This document shows, one piece after another, positions 26,662 through 34,640 of a stretch of 64,000 nt of DNA (position 1 is the first letter of the stretch; the number at the start of each line of letters is the position of its first letter). Made by a program: the position numbers and the translations under genes. The notes beneath the pieces were generated by a model that made no database searches, had not been told where the DNA came from, and saw only the letters and a list, made by a program, of their open reading frames with translations. Origin of the DNA: Lactobacillus psittaci DSM 15354 (GTDB lineage Bacteria > Bacillota > Bacilli > Lactobacillales > Lactobacillaceae); assembly GCF_000425905.1 (NCBI RefSeq), contig NZ_KE384473.1, forward strand, positions 45,209 through 109,208, in the 5' to 3' direction.

Positions 26662-26696
26662 GAAAGTCATCGGAAAATCCCGATGACTTTTTTGTA
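26662..26696. terminator. Bidirectional terminator after the MFS gene
   Basis: AAAGTCATCGG pairs with CCGATGACTTTTTT. It lies between convergent genes. Confidence 0.88.
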
Positions 26697-27206
26697 CTAA
26701 TATAAGAATGGAATAACAGGAGAAATTTGTTTGAAGAAGGCATTTTTAGTTTCTAAACTGCATTTCCAAAACCAAGTACCTTCTTTATAAAATCCATAAA
26801 ATAGTGCGAAGATTAAATCAAATCCCAAAATTGCTAGATAAGGAATTAAAACTAATAAAGCATCTTCACTAGCTAGATTGCCCCAAATAATCAGCTGCAA
26901 GGCAATTGAAAAAAATATTAAACCTGCGTAATTGCGATGTTGCTTAATTACAAAAATTAGAATAAGAGTCATAGCTATTAATGAAACTACTCCGTCAATT
27001 ATTAGTAAAGAAGTATAAGTTAAGCTGGTTAAAACCTTAACAGAGATAACCAAGATTAAGTTAAAGAGTCCAAATAATATGCTTCCTTTAATACCTGGCG
27101 GTAGGTCCTTAACCTTTAAATTGGTATTTGTAGCAAGGAAAGTTCGTGTAAGTATTGCGGATACAATAATAATGCAGGGGATGATGTAAAGAAATTGAAG
27201 TAACAT
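26697..27206 (-). CDS. Hypothetical polytopic membrane protein
   Basis: This is a 169-residue protein of unknown family with about five hydrophobic segments (LLQFLYIIPCIIIVSAIL; GSILFGLFNLILVISV; LLIIDGVVSLIAMTLILIFV; AGLIFFSIALQLIIW; ILGFDLIFALFYGFY) and short loops. The start at 27206 is set by AGGAGGT 7 bases upstream. It is the second gene of a two-gene unit; the first stops 21 bases before it. The unit is preceded by a cre box over a promoter, so it is probably repressed by CcpA on good sugars. I do not recognise a function. Confidence 0.65.
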   Translation of the reverse strand: MLLQFLYIIPCIIIVSAILTRTFLATNTNLKVKDLPPGIKGSILFGLFNLILVISVKVLTSLTYTSLLIIDGVVSLIAMTLILIFVIKQHRNYAGLIFFSIALQLIIWGNLASEDALLVLIPYLAILGFDLIFALFYGFYKEGTWFWKCSLETKNAFFKQISPVIPFLY

Positions 27207-27227
27207 TTTGACCACCTCCTATAACTT

Positions 27228-27596
27228 TTATTGTTTGCCTTTACCAATTCCCAAAGCTGTTAACATAAATAAAATAGTTCCAATGCCAAGGACAATTATT
27301 AAGACAAGTTGTTGCTTAAATATAATACTTAATAATAAAAGAATTCCCCAAAGGATTGCAAAGATAAAGGCAAAATCATTCTTAATCAGACCATTGGAAG
27401 GCAGAGGATTATTAAGCTTAATTATGTCTAATATATCAGATATTGCTAGAGTAATTAAAAATATACTGAGAACCCAGAGACCACTGAGAATACCTAGGAT
27501 TCCACAAATTGTCATAGCCAATGATATATATAAATTAACTTTGTAGTTTTTCTTGATGTGATATCTTGTAAAAAAATATGTTTTCATCTTTGTCAC
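27228..27596 (-). CDS. Hypothetical small membrane protein
   Basis: This is a 122-residue protein with a basic N-terminus (FFTRYHIKKNYK) and four hydrophobic segments ending in LGIGKGKQ. The start is uncertain: the longest frame begins at 27596 and a second ATG lies at 27587, and neither has a strong ribosome-binding site. It heads a two-gene operon with the gene at 26697-27206. No family is recognised. Confidence 0.6.
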   Translation of the reverse strand: MTKMKTYFFTRYHIKKNYKVNLYISLAMTICGILGILSGLWVLSIFLITLAISDILDIIKLNNPLPSNGLIKNDFAFIFAILWGILLLLSIIFKQQLVLIIVLGIGTILFMLTALGIGKGKQ

Positions 27597-27646
27597 ACTT
27601 TCTAATTACTAAGCCACCTTCTTTTGAGATATTCTTTCTTAATTTA

Positions 27647-27685
27647 ATTATACAGGACCCCCCCAATTTTTTGAAAGCGCTTTGA
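27647..27685 (-). promoter_or_regulatory. Promoter with an overlapping cre (CcpA) site
   Basis: On the minus strand, TATAAT (27647-27652) and TTCAAA (27670-27675) are 17 bases apart. The near-palindrome TTGAAAGCGCTTTGA (27671-27685) fits the cre consensus WTGNAANCGNWNNCW except at one place, and it covers the -35 box, so CcpA binding should block transcription of the two small membrane-protein genes. Confidence 0.72.
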
Positions 27686-27699
27686 TTGTTGGCTAATAA

Positions 27700-27733
27700 A
27701 AAAGCAAACACAAGCTAAAGTTGCATTTGCTTA
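27700..27733 (-). terminator. Terminator of pepX
   Basis: On the minus strand AAGCAAA pairs with TTTGCTT and is followed by TTTTTA. Confidence 0.75.
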
Positions 27734-27752
27734 ATAAATAGTTCCATTGTTT

Positions 27753-30131
27753 TTACTTTTGCCAGAAAGATAATGCACTGTGTGCTAAGTCAACAGTGTA
27801 AGTTTCTTCTTCAAGTGGTCGTTTAGTCATTGCTTGATCTGTTGAATAAACAATTAAAGCTAAACGACTGCCACGTGGCATCTTATAGTAAGTTGGTTGA
27901 AGTAAGAAGTCTAAGTCAACCATTTGTTCAGCTTCAATCTTGCTTGGGTGCTTCATATCTTGATAATTTTGTAAGTTCATATGTCCCTTACAGATTAGCT
28001 TAGCCTTTGTTTCTTTGTCAGGCATAAATTCTTGCAATGTATCAACGCCGAAGCGATAACCTAATTCTTGACCACCAGGCATAATAAATTTAGGTGTAGC
28101 AGTTAGGCGTTTACGCTTGCCTAATTCAACTAGGGCACAAGATAATTGCCCTTTAGCTAAACTTGCACTGACGCGAATGCGGATACGCGGACGACCATTA
28201 ATGGTAATAGGGTGTGCATATTCATCGCTAGTGAAGCGTAGGCTGGCTTTAGCCCATTTTTCATCTCCACAAATAAATTGATATTCCCAAGCAGATTCAG
28301 AAATTTTAGCTGCTTTAAATTCTTTGCCACCAACGTCGGTAAAGGATTTTGCAGTATGACCAGGAAGATTCTTATTCAAGCTCATGTCGTCGTTTAGGTA
28401 GTAGACAGCTTCGCTACCCTCACCAGACCAGTCAGCTTCTTCATGCCAAGTGTCGGCTTCTAAGTTGTCTTGAATCATTACTTTTGGCCATTGAGTAAGT
28501 GCTCCATTTTCAATATTAAGGAGTTCATGAACAAACCATAAGTTCATTAAGTCTGTAAAGTCAATTGAAACTAAGTTGTTCATATTATAGTGAGGACCTT
28601 GGTGTAAGAAAAGGTGAGAGGCAATTGGTAATTTAGAAACCTTTTGCCAGAGTTTATATACATTCTTAGGTTTAACATTCCAGTCATTAAGCCCGTGAAC
28701 ACTAATGAATGAGCATTTAATGCCATCGGTGTGGTGGCGGTAATTTCTAGCTTCCCAGAAGTCAGAATATTGACCAGTAGTGCGATCACTTTTAGCTAAA
28801 AGATCTTTTTGCATTTGGTCATATTTAGCTTGAACTTTTAAACGACTGCCAGCATCCCAAAGGTTAGATTGGCAAGTTTCAGCTAGTAAGTCTAGATCTT
28901 CACCTTGGCAAGCTTCTGGAGCAACAACTAGCCCATGTTCACGGTAATAATCGTACCAAGATGAAATAGCTGCTTCAGAAACAACCGTTTTAAGTCCAGC
29001 AACACCAGTAGTTGCAATTGCAATTTGCAAAGTACCAAGGTAAGAACGCCCTGTCATTCCAATATTGCCGTTGCACCAATCAGCTTTGATTTCAGTTTGA
29101 CGGCTGCGGTCAGTATAGGCAATGCGGTCGCCATGGAGCCATTCAATTACTTCTTTAGCACTTTCAGTTTCTTCAGGAGATCCAGTGATTCTTAAACCAT
29201 CGCTACCACGAGTACCAATTGCGCCAGCATAAACATTTGCAAATCCTCGTGCCAACATATATTCGTTTAAGGTGTAAGCGGCTTTGTGAACTGCTTCTTC
29301 ACTAGCTTGACTAGTATTGCCACTTGGCTTTTTAGCAGGGACGGTCGGCATTGCCTTGTATTGCGGGTTAGACCAAGAACTTGCATCACTTAAATTTTCA
29401 TCAACGTTGTGGTTGCGTTTAACGTTGTCAATAATTCCGCCAAAGTAGGGGTCCGCAGTGTATAAGGCGGGAAGCTTAAGGCCAACATTTGATTCAGGTA
29501 CCCTAAAAATCGTGACTTGCAAGAGGTCACTTTCTCCATCTTGGTCAGTATCTAAATCACTTTCTACATAAACAACTTCACGAATTACCTTGCTAGTGTC
29601 AAAAACAGGAAGACTTTTACCGTTAAAGAACATGAATTTATTTTGTCCATAAAATTGCGTAAAGTAGCCACGTCCTGCCATGACGTCAATATAAGTTTGC
29701 CCATTTTTAGCACGGGTATTCAATAGAAGATAAAATGCGGCAATTAAATCATTTTTATCTTTAATATCGCCAAAAATAGGAAGGGCATTTTTCTTCATTA
29801 AATCAGTCGGCTTGTCGAATTCGTAGTCATAAACTATGTGATAGCCGAGTAGTTGCAATGCCGCACAATAGAACTCATCAGCTGTAATTTGACTAGGATT
29901 GGTCTTTAAAAAGGCAGCTAAACTAGTTTTAGCATTAACTGCAAATTCAGCTAATTTAGTTTCTTTACTAGCATCAGTTTTTGCTTCAACAATTGCCTTT
30001 TTAAACAAGTATTTAAATAAATCTGCGAATGAATAATCAGCGTAATCACTTGGCAAGAAATTAATCTCAGTTAGTTCTTTAACTTTTTGATCAAAGTCGG
30101 TTTTGACAAGGGCATATTGGTTATATTTCAT
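27753..30131 (-). CDS. pepX: Xaa-Pro dipeptidyl-peptidase (PepX)
   Basis: This cytoplasmic serine peptidase releases X-Pro dipeptides from proline-rich peptides such as casein fragments. The 792-residue length fits lactobacillar PepX. The nucleophile is S363 in [10 protein letters not shown]. The N-terminal helical domain has [13 protein letters not shown] and the C-terminal jelly-roll domain is near 560-790. AGGAGA lies 8 bases before the ATG. It is 11 bases downstream of the ArsC/Spx-like gene, so the two are likely co-transcribed. Confidence 0.97.
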   Translation of the reverse strand: MKYNQYALVKTDFDQKVKELTEINFLPSDYADYSFADLFKYLFKKAIVEAKTDASKETKLAEFAVNAKTSLAAFLKTNPSQITADEFYCAALQLLGYHIVYDYEFDKPTDLMKKNALPIFGDIKDKNDLIAAFYLLLNTRAKNGQTYIDVMAGRGYFTQFYGQNKFMFFNGKSLPVFDTSKVIREVVYVESDLDTDQDGESDLLQVTIFRVPESNVGLKLPALYTADPYFGGIIDNVKRNHNVDENLSDASSWSNPQYKAMPTVPAKKPSGNTSQASEEAVHKAAYTLNEYMLARGFANVYAGAIGTRGSDGLRITGSPEETESAKEVIEWLHGDRIAYTDRSRQTEIKADWCNGNIGMTGRSYLGTLQIAIATTGVAGLKTVVSEAAISSWYDYYREHGLVVAPEACQGEDLDLLAETCQSNLWDAGSRLKVQAKYDQMQKDLLAKSDRTTGQYSDFWEARNYRHHTDGIKCSFISVHGLNDWNVKPKNVYKLWQKVSKLPIASHLFLHQGPHYNMNNLVSIDFTDLMNLWFVHELLNIENGALTQWPKVMIQDNLEADTWHEEADWSGEGSEAVYYLNDDMSLNKNLPGHTAKSFTDVGGKEFKAAKISESAWEYQFICGDEKWAKASLRFTSDEYAHPITINGRPRIRIRVSASLAKGQLSCALVELGKRKRLTATPKFIMPGGQELGYRFGVDTLQEFMPDKETKAKLICKGHMNLQNYQDMKHPSKIEAEQMVDLDFLLQPTYYKMPRGSRLALIVYSTDQAMTKRPLEEETYTVDLAHSALSFWQK

Positions 30132-30142
30132 AAATGTTCTCC

Positions 30143-30499
30143 TTATTTAAGCCATAATTTTTGATAAACATCTTCTTTAAAGCCACAAGATAAGTTTTCA
30201 CCATCAGTGATTAGGGGACGTTTGATTAACTTGCCATCACTTGAAAGCAATTCTGCAGCTTCTTCATGGGTCATTGAATCAAGCTTATCTTTTAAATGCA
30301 TTTGCCGATAATGTTGGCCACTAGTGTTGAAGAAATAACGCAAACCGCGATCTTGGTACTTATTAAGCCAGTCGATAAATTCTGCTTTAGTTGGTGGATT
30401 TTGTGTAATATCTACAAAGTCGTAGTCAACGTTATGTTCATCAAGATATTTTTGTGCCTTGTTTGAGGTAGAGCAACGGCGATAGCCATAAAATTTCAT
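30143..30499 (-). CDS. ArsC/Spx-family thioredoxin-fold protein (YffB/YusI-like)
   Basis: This 118-residue protein has an N-terminal CxxS active site (C9-S-T-S12 in [13 protein letters not shown]) and the ArsC-family segment [18 protein letters not shown]. The first cysteine pair of Spx (CxxC) is not kept, and the RPI/RPL motif is that of arsenate reductase-like proteins. Arsenate reduction is not implied; most members of this branch have no proven role. AAGGATG precedes the ATG. It is followed by pepX. Confidence 0.85.
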   Translation of the reverse strand: MKFYGYRRCSTSNKAQKYLDEHNVDYDFVDITQNPPTKAEFIDWLNKYQDRGLRYFFNTSGQHYRQMHLKDKLDSMTHEEAAELLSSDGKLIKRPLITDGENLSCGFKEDVYQKLWLK

Positions 30500-30578
30500 C
30501 TAAATCATCCTTCTTTCTACTTTCTTCTATCTTATTATTTTTTATGGGATTAGAAAACAAAAAGAATTGGAAATACAA

Positions 30579-30610
30579 AAAAGGACTAAGGCAAAGCCTT
30601 AGTCCTTTTG
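30579..30610. terminator. Terminator hairpin after tRNA-Arg
   Basis: AAAAGGACTAAGGC pairs with GCCTTAGTCCTTTT around three bases. On the minus strand it ends in TTTTTTG, so it terminates the tRNA transcript. Confidence 0.85.
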
Positions 30611-30620
30611 TATGCTTGAG

Positions 30621-30694
30621 TGATTCGGGTGAGATTCGAACTCACGACCCACGGTTTAGAAGACCGTTGCTCTATCCAGCTGAGCTACCGAACC
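30621..30694 (-). tRNA. tRNA-Arg (UCU)
   Basis: The minus strand folds into a standard cloverleaf of 74 nt: acceptor GGTTCGG with CCGAATC, D arm GCTCAGCTGGATAGAGC, anticodon loop CTTCTAA giving UCU, and T loop TTCGAAT. CCA is not encoded. It is read from a single-gene transcript with its own promoter and terminator. Confidence 0.95.
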
Positions 30695-30712
30695 ATACCA
30701 GCAACAGATATT

Positions 30713-30742
30713 ATTATATAGAAAAAGAGGGGTTAATGTCAA
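30713..30742 (-). promoter_or_regulatory. Promoter of tRNA-Arg
   Basis: On the minus strand, TTGACA (30737-30742) and TATAAT (30713-30718) are separated by 18 bases, both at consensus. Confidence 0.85.
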
Positions 30743-30858
30743 TAATTTTTTTGAAAAAAGCAGGATAAAAAAACACCGCTATGAAACAATGTGAAACTAC
30801 ACTTAAGATTTTTCCACAAGTTAATGGTATAAAACACAAAATTAAAATATACTAGTAC
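30743..30858. other. AT-rich intergenic stretch between the tRNA-Arg promoter and the manA cre site
   Basis: No gene is visible. It contains a TTCCACA ... TATAAA pair near 30816-30837 that might be a second promoter, but nothing stronger. Confidence 0.35.
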
Positions 30859-30873
30859 TTGTAAGCGCTAATT
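30859..30873 (+). promoter_or_regulatory. cre site upstream of manA
   Basis: TTGTAAGCGCTAATT agrees with the cre consensus WTGNAANCGNWNNCW except at the conserved C near the end. It lies 20 bases above the -35 box, a position compatible with either activation or repression by CcpA. Confidence 0.6.
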
Positions 30874-30893
30874 AAAAAATGGGTTTAGCGATT

Positions 30894-30922
30894 TTTACAC
30901 TTTTATGCACAGATAGTATAAA
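30894..30922 (+). promoter_or_regulatory. Promoter of the manA operon
   Basis: TTTACA (30894-30899) and TATAAA (30917-30922) are separated by 17 bases, leaving a leader of about 85 bases. Confidence 0.65.
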
Positions 30923-31011
30923 ACTGTTAAGCAAATGTAAAATTAAAAAGTTTTATTTTACATTGAAAAACGATAAGCTATTTATATAGATATATTTAAT
31001 GAGGTAGAGCA

Positions 31012-31971
31012 ATGAAGCCAATATTTTTAAGCCCATATTTTCGTCAAAAAATTTGGGGCGGTCGTAAATTAGAAACTTTGTTTAATTATCAAATCCCTGA
31101 CGGTAAAGTTGGGGAAGCCTGGATTATTTCTGGTTATCGTGATGATGCATCTCACGTTATTAATGGTGAATACAAGGGCATGAGTTTAAGAGATTTATAT
31201 CAGCAGCATCCTGAAGTCTTTGGTAATCCAACGGAAAAAGAATTTCCATTATTAGTTAAATATTTAGATGCTAATGATAATTTATCTGTGCAAGTGCACC
31301 CTGATGATGCTTTTGCTGAAAAAGTAGAGCATGATAGTGGAAAAACTGAATCTTGGTATGTTTTACAAGCTGATCCTGGTTCATATTTGATTTATGGCCA
31401 TCACGCAAAAACTAAAGCAGAGCTTGAGGAAATGGTTAAAAATGGAAAATGGGATAAACTTTTGAGAAAGGTTCCAGTTAAAGCTGGTGACTTTTTCTAT
31501 GTTCCGGCTGGGACAATTCATGCTTTAACCAAAGGAATTGTTGTTATTGAAACGCAACAATCAAGTGATGTTACATATCGTTTATACGACTATGACCGGG
31601 TTGATCAAAAAACGGGGAAGAAGCGCGAACTTCACACAGAAAAATCTCTCGCCGTAACGACAGTTCCTCATGTTGATCCGGTTTTAAATACTGCTGAAAA
31701 GCAAGTGATGGACGCCAAAATTACTACCTTAGTTGAACCACCCGTTTCACCTCATTTTTATTTGGCTAAGGTTGATTTAAAGGGAAAATTAAATTTTCAG
31801 TTAAAACATCGCTATCAATTATTCTCAGTAGTAGCTGGTAATGGAAGTTTGCACTATGATAATGTAAACTATGATTTAAAACTAGGTGATAATTTCATTA
31901 TCCCGGCAGGAATTAAGCAGTTTGCTTTTGAAGGGACAATGACTTTAATTACTTCAGCACCAACTGAATAA
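31012..31971 (+). CDS. manA: Mannose-6-phosphate isomerase, class I
   Basis: It interconverts mannose-6-phosphate and fructose-6-phosphate and links PTS mannose uptake to glycolysis. The 319-residue protein is the short cupin form of Firmicutes. Zinc ligands lie in LSVQVHPDDAFA and KTESWYVL, and the third in PAGTIHALTKG. The segment IWGGRKLETLF near the N-terminus is typical. GAGGT precedes the ATG. It is the first gene of an apparent operon with a membrane protein and a two-component system. Confidence 0.95.
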   Translation: MKPIFLSPYFRQKIWGGRKLETLFNYQIPDGKVGEAWIISGYRDDASHVINGEYKGMSLRDLYQQHPEVFGNPTEKEFPLLVKYLDANDNLSVQVHPDDAFAEKVEHDSGKTESWYVLQADPGSYLIYGHHAKTKAELEEMVKNGKWDKLLRKVPVKAGDFFYVPAGTIHALTKGIVVIETQQSSDVTYRLYDYDRVDQKTGKKRELHTEKSLAVTTVPHVDPVLNTAEKQVMDAKITTLVEPPVSPHFYLAKVDLKGKLNFQLKHRYQLFSVVAGNGSLHYDNVNYDLKLGDNFIIPAGIKQFAFEGTMTLITSAPTE

Positions 31972-31985
31972 AGGGAAGCGATAAA

Positions 31986-32378
31986 ATGATTTATGTAGCT
32001 TGCGGCTTAGTATTGATGGCTGTAGGTATCTCCTGGATGGTTATCCCAGCGAAGAGGCCTTGCAGGTTTTATGGCTATCTTTCGTATTTAGCTACAGTAA
32101 ATAACCACTCTTTTAAATATGCCCAAAAGCAAGCCGCAAAATATAATCTTTTGTTTGGGACAATACAAGCAATTCTAGGCTTGCTGATTCATTGGCTAGG
32201 TTGGGATAGATACTTCATAATATGGCTTATTACTTTTGTTTTCTTTATTATTTTGCCATTTGTTTATACTGAAAAAGCATTGAAGAAGTATCTTTTAGGC
32301 CGTCATGAATTGCCAGCTGATTATGTAGAACCTGATCAAATTAAACACAAAAAAGTAAAAGGATTTAAGGATTTATAA
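31986..32378 (+). CDS. Hypothetical membrane protein (DUF3784-like)
   Basis: This 130-residue protein has about three hydrophobic segments (YVACGLVLMAVGISWMV; LLFGTIQAILGLLIHWLG; IIWLITFVFFIILPFVYT) and a basic C-terminal tail. It looks like small polytopic proteins of the DUF3784/SdpI-like kind, but the match is only general. It starts 14 bases after manA, and its stop overlaps the response regulator start (TAATG), so it is translated together with the two-component pair. Confidence 0.65.
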   Translation: MIYVACGLVLMAVGISWMVIPAKRPCRFYGYLSYLATVNNHSFKYAQKQAAKYNLLFGTIQAILGLLIHWLGWDRYFIIWLITFVFFIILPFVYTEKALKKYLLGRHELPADYVEPDQIKHKKVKGFKDL

Positions 32379-33100
32379 TGAAGTTAAATATTTTAATGGT
32401 AGAAGACGATACATCAGTTGCTGAAATGATGGAGATATTTTTCCAAAAGGAAGAATGGGATGTTGATAATGCTCAAGATGGAGTAGAAGCAATTGAGATG
32501 TTTAAACAAAATCCCGATAAATATGACATGATTACGCTTGACTTGAACCTACCAAAAAAAGATGGAATTCAAGTTGCGCGGGAAATTAGAACTATTTCTA
32601 AGTCAGTTCCAATTATTATGCTTACTGCTAGAGATAGTGAAAGTGACCAAGTTCTTGGATTAGAAATTGGTGCTGATAATTATGTTACTAAGCCTTTTAG
32701 CCCAATTGCTCTAATTGCCAGAATTAAGGCTTTGCACCGCCGAGCTGAACTTGAAAATCCAGAAGCCGAAGTAAAGAAGAGTGGCAATTTTGATATTGAA
32801 ACACCAACTTTGAAAATTTCTAAAGCTCGTAGAGAGGTTTCCTTCCTCAACAAGCCAGTTGAAGGATTAACTCCTAAGGAATTTGATTTGTTATTTACTA
32901 TGGCGCAAAAACCTAAGCAAGTTTTTTCTCGTGATAAGTTATTGGAACTTGTTTGGGGATATGAATATTATGGTGAGGAAAGAACTGTAGATGCTCACAT
33001 TAAGAAGTTGCGTCAAAAGTTAGAACAAGTTGGACCGCAAATTATTCAAACTGTCTGGGGCGTGGGTTATAAGTTTGATGACTCACAGGTGAAAGCATGA
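32378..33100 (+). CDS. OmpR/PhoB-family response regulator
   Basis: This 240-residue DNA-binding regulator has a receiver domain with D10/D11, phospho-acceptor D55 (ITLDLNLP) and K105 (VTKPF). The winged-helix domain (about 145-235) has LTPKEFDLLFTMAQKPKQVF and ERTVDAHIKKLRQKL. Its last four bases overlap the kinase start, so the pair is coupled. Unusually, it lies in one run with manA. Target genes are unknown. Confidence 0.93.
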   Translation: MKLNILMVEDDTSVAEMMEIFFQKEEWDVDNAQDGVEAIEMFKQNPDKYDMITLDLNLPKKDGIQVAREIRTISKSVPIIMLTARDSESDQVLGLEIGADNYVTKPFSPIALIARIKALHRRAELENPEAEVKKSGNFDIETPTLKISKARREVSFLNKPVEGLTPKEFDLLFTMAQKPKQVFSRDKLLELVWGYEYYGEERTVDAHIKKLRQKLEQVGPQIIQTVWGVGYKFDDSQVKA

Positions 33101-34575
33101 AGTTAATCTACCAACATATGCTTTCTTTTTTATTAATTATTTTGACTTCAATTGCCATTATTGGTTATTCAGTTATTAATTTTGAATCAGGACAAGCCTA
33201 TGAGACCACTTATCAACGCCTTGAAGGTTATGGCTCATCTTTAGGTGAATTGGCCCTTATTCGCAATCAAGAAGGGAAAAAAGAGCTGCTTAGTGTTAAA
33301 TTTTTGACCAAATTACAATTAATAATGCAGTCAGATGATTTAAGATTAAGGGTTTATAATGCAAAAAAAGAACAAGTATATCCTAATTCAAAGAATACTG
33401 ATCAGCCTGAATTGAAACTGCCCAATTCAATTTGGAAGCAATTGAAACTAGGAAATGGTATTAGAATTAAGAATGACCACCAAAATGATATGAAAACGCC
33501 AGCGCGTTTGTCTAATAGGGACGCATATACTAGTGTGCTGGTTCCCTGGTTTTCAAATGACAAGTTAATTGGTGTAGCATGGCTGGGTGCTAGAATTAAG
33601 AATGTTGAACAGCCAGTTAATTTAGCTAAGAAAAATTTGATTAGTGCGTTTGTGGTTACGATGATGGTAAGTTTGATTTTAAGTTATGTCTTGTCTTACT
33701 ATAGTTTAGTTAAAATTAAACGCTTATCACGAGCTACTAGAAAAGTTGCTGAAGGCAATTTAGATGTTCGGATTAATCACAAGGGGCATGATGAAATTGA
33801 TCAATTAGCTGGTGACTTTAATTCAATGGTCAAAGCATTAAAAGAGTCCGCAGAAGCTGTTAAGGCTCAAGAAAGACGCCGAGATCAATTTATGGCTGAT
33901 GCAGCACATGAAATGAGAACGCCATTAACAACTTTGAATGGTATCTTAGAAGGTCTTGAATATAATGCTATTCCTGAAGAAGCAAAGCCTAAGTCATATC
34001 AATTAATGCACCGAGAGACTAATCGTTTGATTAGATTAGTTAATGAAAATTTGGATTACGAGAAGATTCGAAATAATCAAATTACATTGCATAAGACTAA
34101 CTTCGATGCTAATATCTTGCTAAATGATTTGAAGACTCAACTTAAAACTAATGCTGATAAGGAAAATGATACAATTGAACTTGAAATCCCAGAGCAATTG
34201 ATGATTTATGCTGATCGTGATCGTTTTACACAAATTATGGTTAATTTGGTTCAAAATGCGATTCAATTTACTAAAAACGGTAAGATTACAGTTTCAGCTA
34301 AAAGGTTGGATCATGGAGCTCAAATTGCAGTAAGTGATACTGGAATTGGGATGAGTAAAGATCAAATTAAGTACATTTTTGAACGTTTTTATAAAGCAGA
34401 TCCTTCTCGAGCAAAATTAGGTGGTAAAGGTGAATCCGGTTTAGGATTGGCAATTGTGTTATCGTTAATTAAACAACACGGTGGTAAGATTAGTGTTGAA
34501 TCAACCCCAAAAAAAGGGTCTACCTTTACAGTTGTTTTCTTTGATAAAGGTTTTGAAGAGTACGTTAAAGATTAA
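33097..34575 (+). CDS. Membrane sensor histidine kinase (HisKA/HATPase with HAMP)
   Basis: This 492-residue kinase has helix 1 (about 8-28), an extracytoplasmic sensor of about 155 residues, helix 2 (about 183-205), a HAMP linker (KIKRLSRATRKVAEGNLDVRI), a dimerisation/phosphotransfer domain with H271 in ADAAHEMRTPLTTL, and a HATPase with the N-box NLVQNAIQFT and the G-boxes DTGIGM and GGKGESGLGLAIV. It is paired with the upstream regulator by an ATGA overlap. The sensed signal is unknown. A strong terminator follows. Confidence 0.93.
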   Translation: MKLIYQHMLSFLLIILTSIAIIGYSVINFESGQAYETTYQRLEGYGSSLGELALIRNQEGKKELLSVKFLTKLQLIMQSDDLRLRVYNAKKEQVYPNSKNTDQPELKLPNSIWKQLKLGNGIRIKNDHQNDMKTPARLSNRDAYTSVLVPWFSNDKLIGVAWLGARIKNVEQPVNLAKKNLISAFVVTMMVSLILSYVLSYYSLVKIKRLSRATRKVAEGNLDVRINHKGHDEIDQLAGDFNSMVKALKESAEAVKAQERRRDQFMADAAHEMRTPLTTLNGILEGLEYNAIPEEAKPKSYQLMHRETNRLIRLVNENLDYEKIRNNQITLHKTNFDANILLNDLKTQLKTNADKENDTIELEIPEQLMIYADRDRFTQIMVNLVQNAIQFTKNGKITVSAKRLDHGAQIAVSDTGIGMSKDQIKYIFERFYKADPSRAKLGGKGESGLGLAIVLSLIKQHGGKISVESTPKKGSTFTVVFFDKGFEEYVKD

Positions 34576-34593
34576 CTGCCTATAATTAAAAGC

Positions 34594-34640
34594 AAAAAGC
34601 TTTAGCAGCCAATATTTTGGCCACTAAAGCTTTTTTTATT
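34594..34640. terminator. Bidirectional terminator between the kinase and LTA synthase genes
   Basis: AAAAAGCTTTAG with GCCA pairs with TGGC and CTAAAGCTTTTTTT. It lies between convergent genes, and its T-run reaches the LTA synthase stop. Confidence 0.87.

Noticed and set aside
27208-27546. 112-residue plus-strand frame
   Set aside because: It lies opposite the small membrane protein at 27228-27596, which has the hydrophobic pattern and operon context of a real gene.
30544-30768. 74-residue open frame on the plus strand
   Set aside because: It reads through the complement of tRNA-Arg and the terminator hairpin, which explains the open frame; there is no ribosome-binding site.
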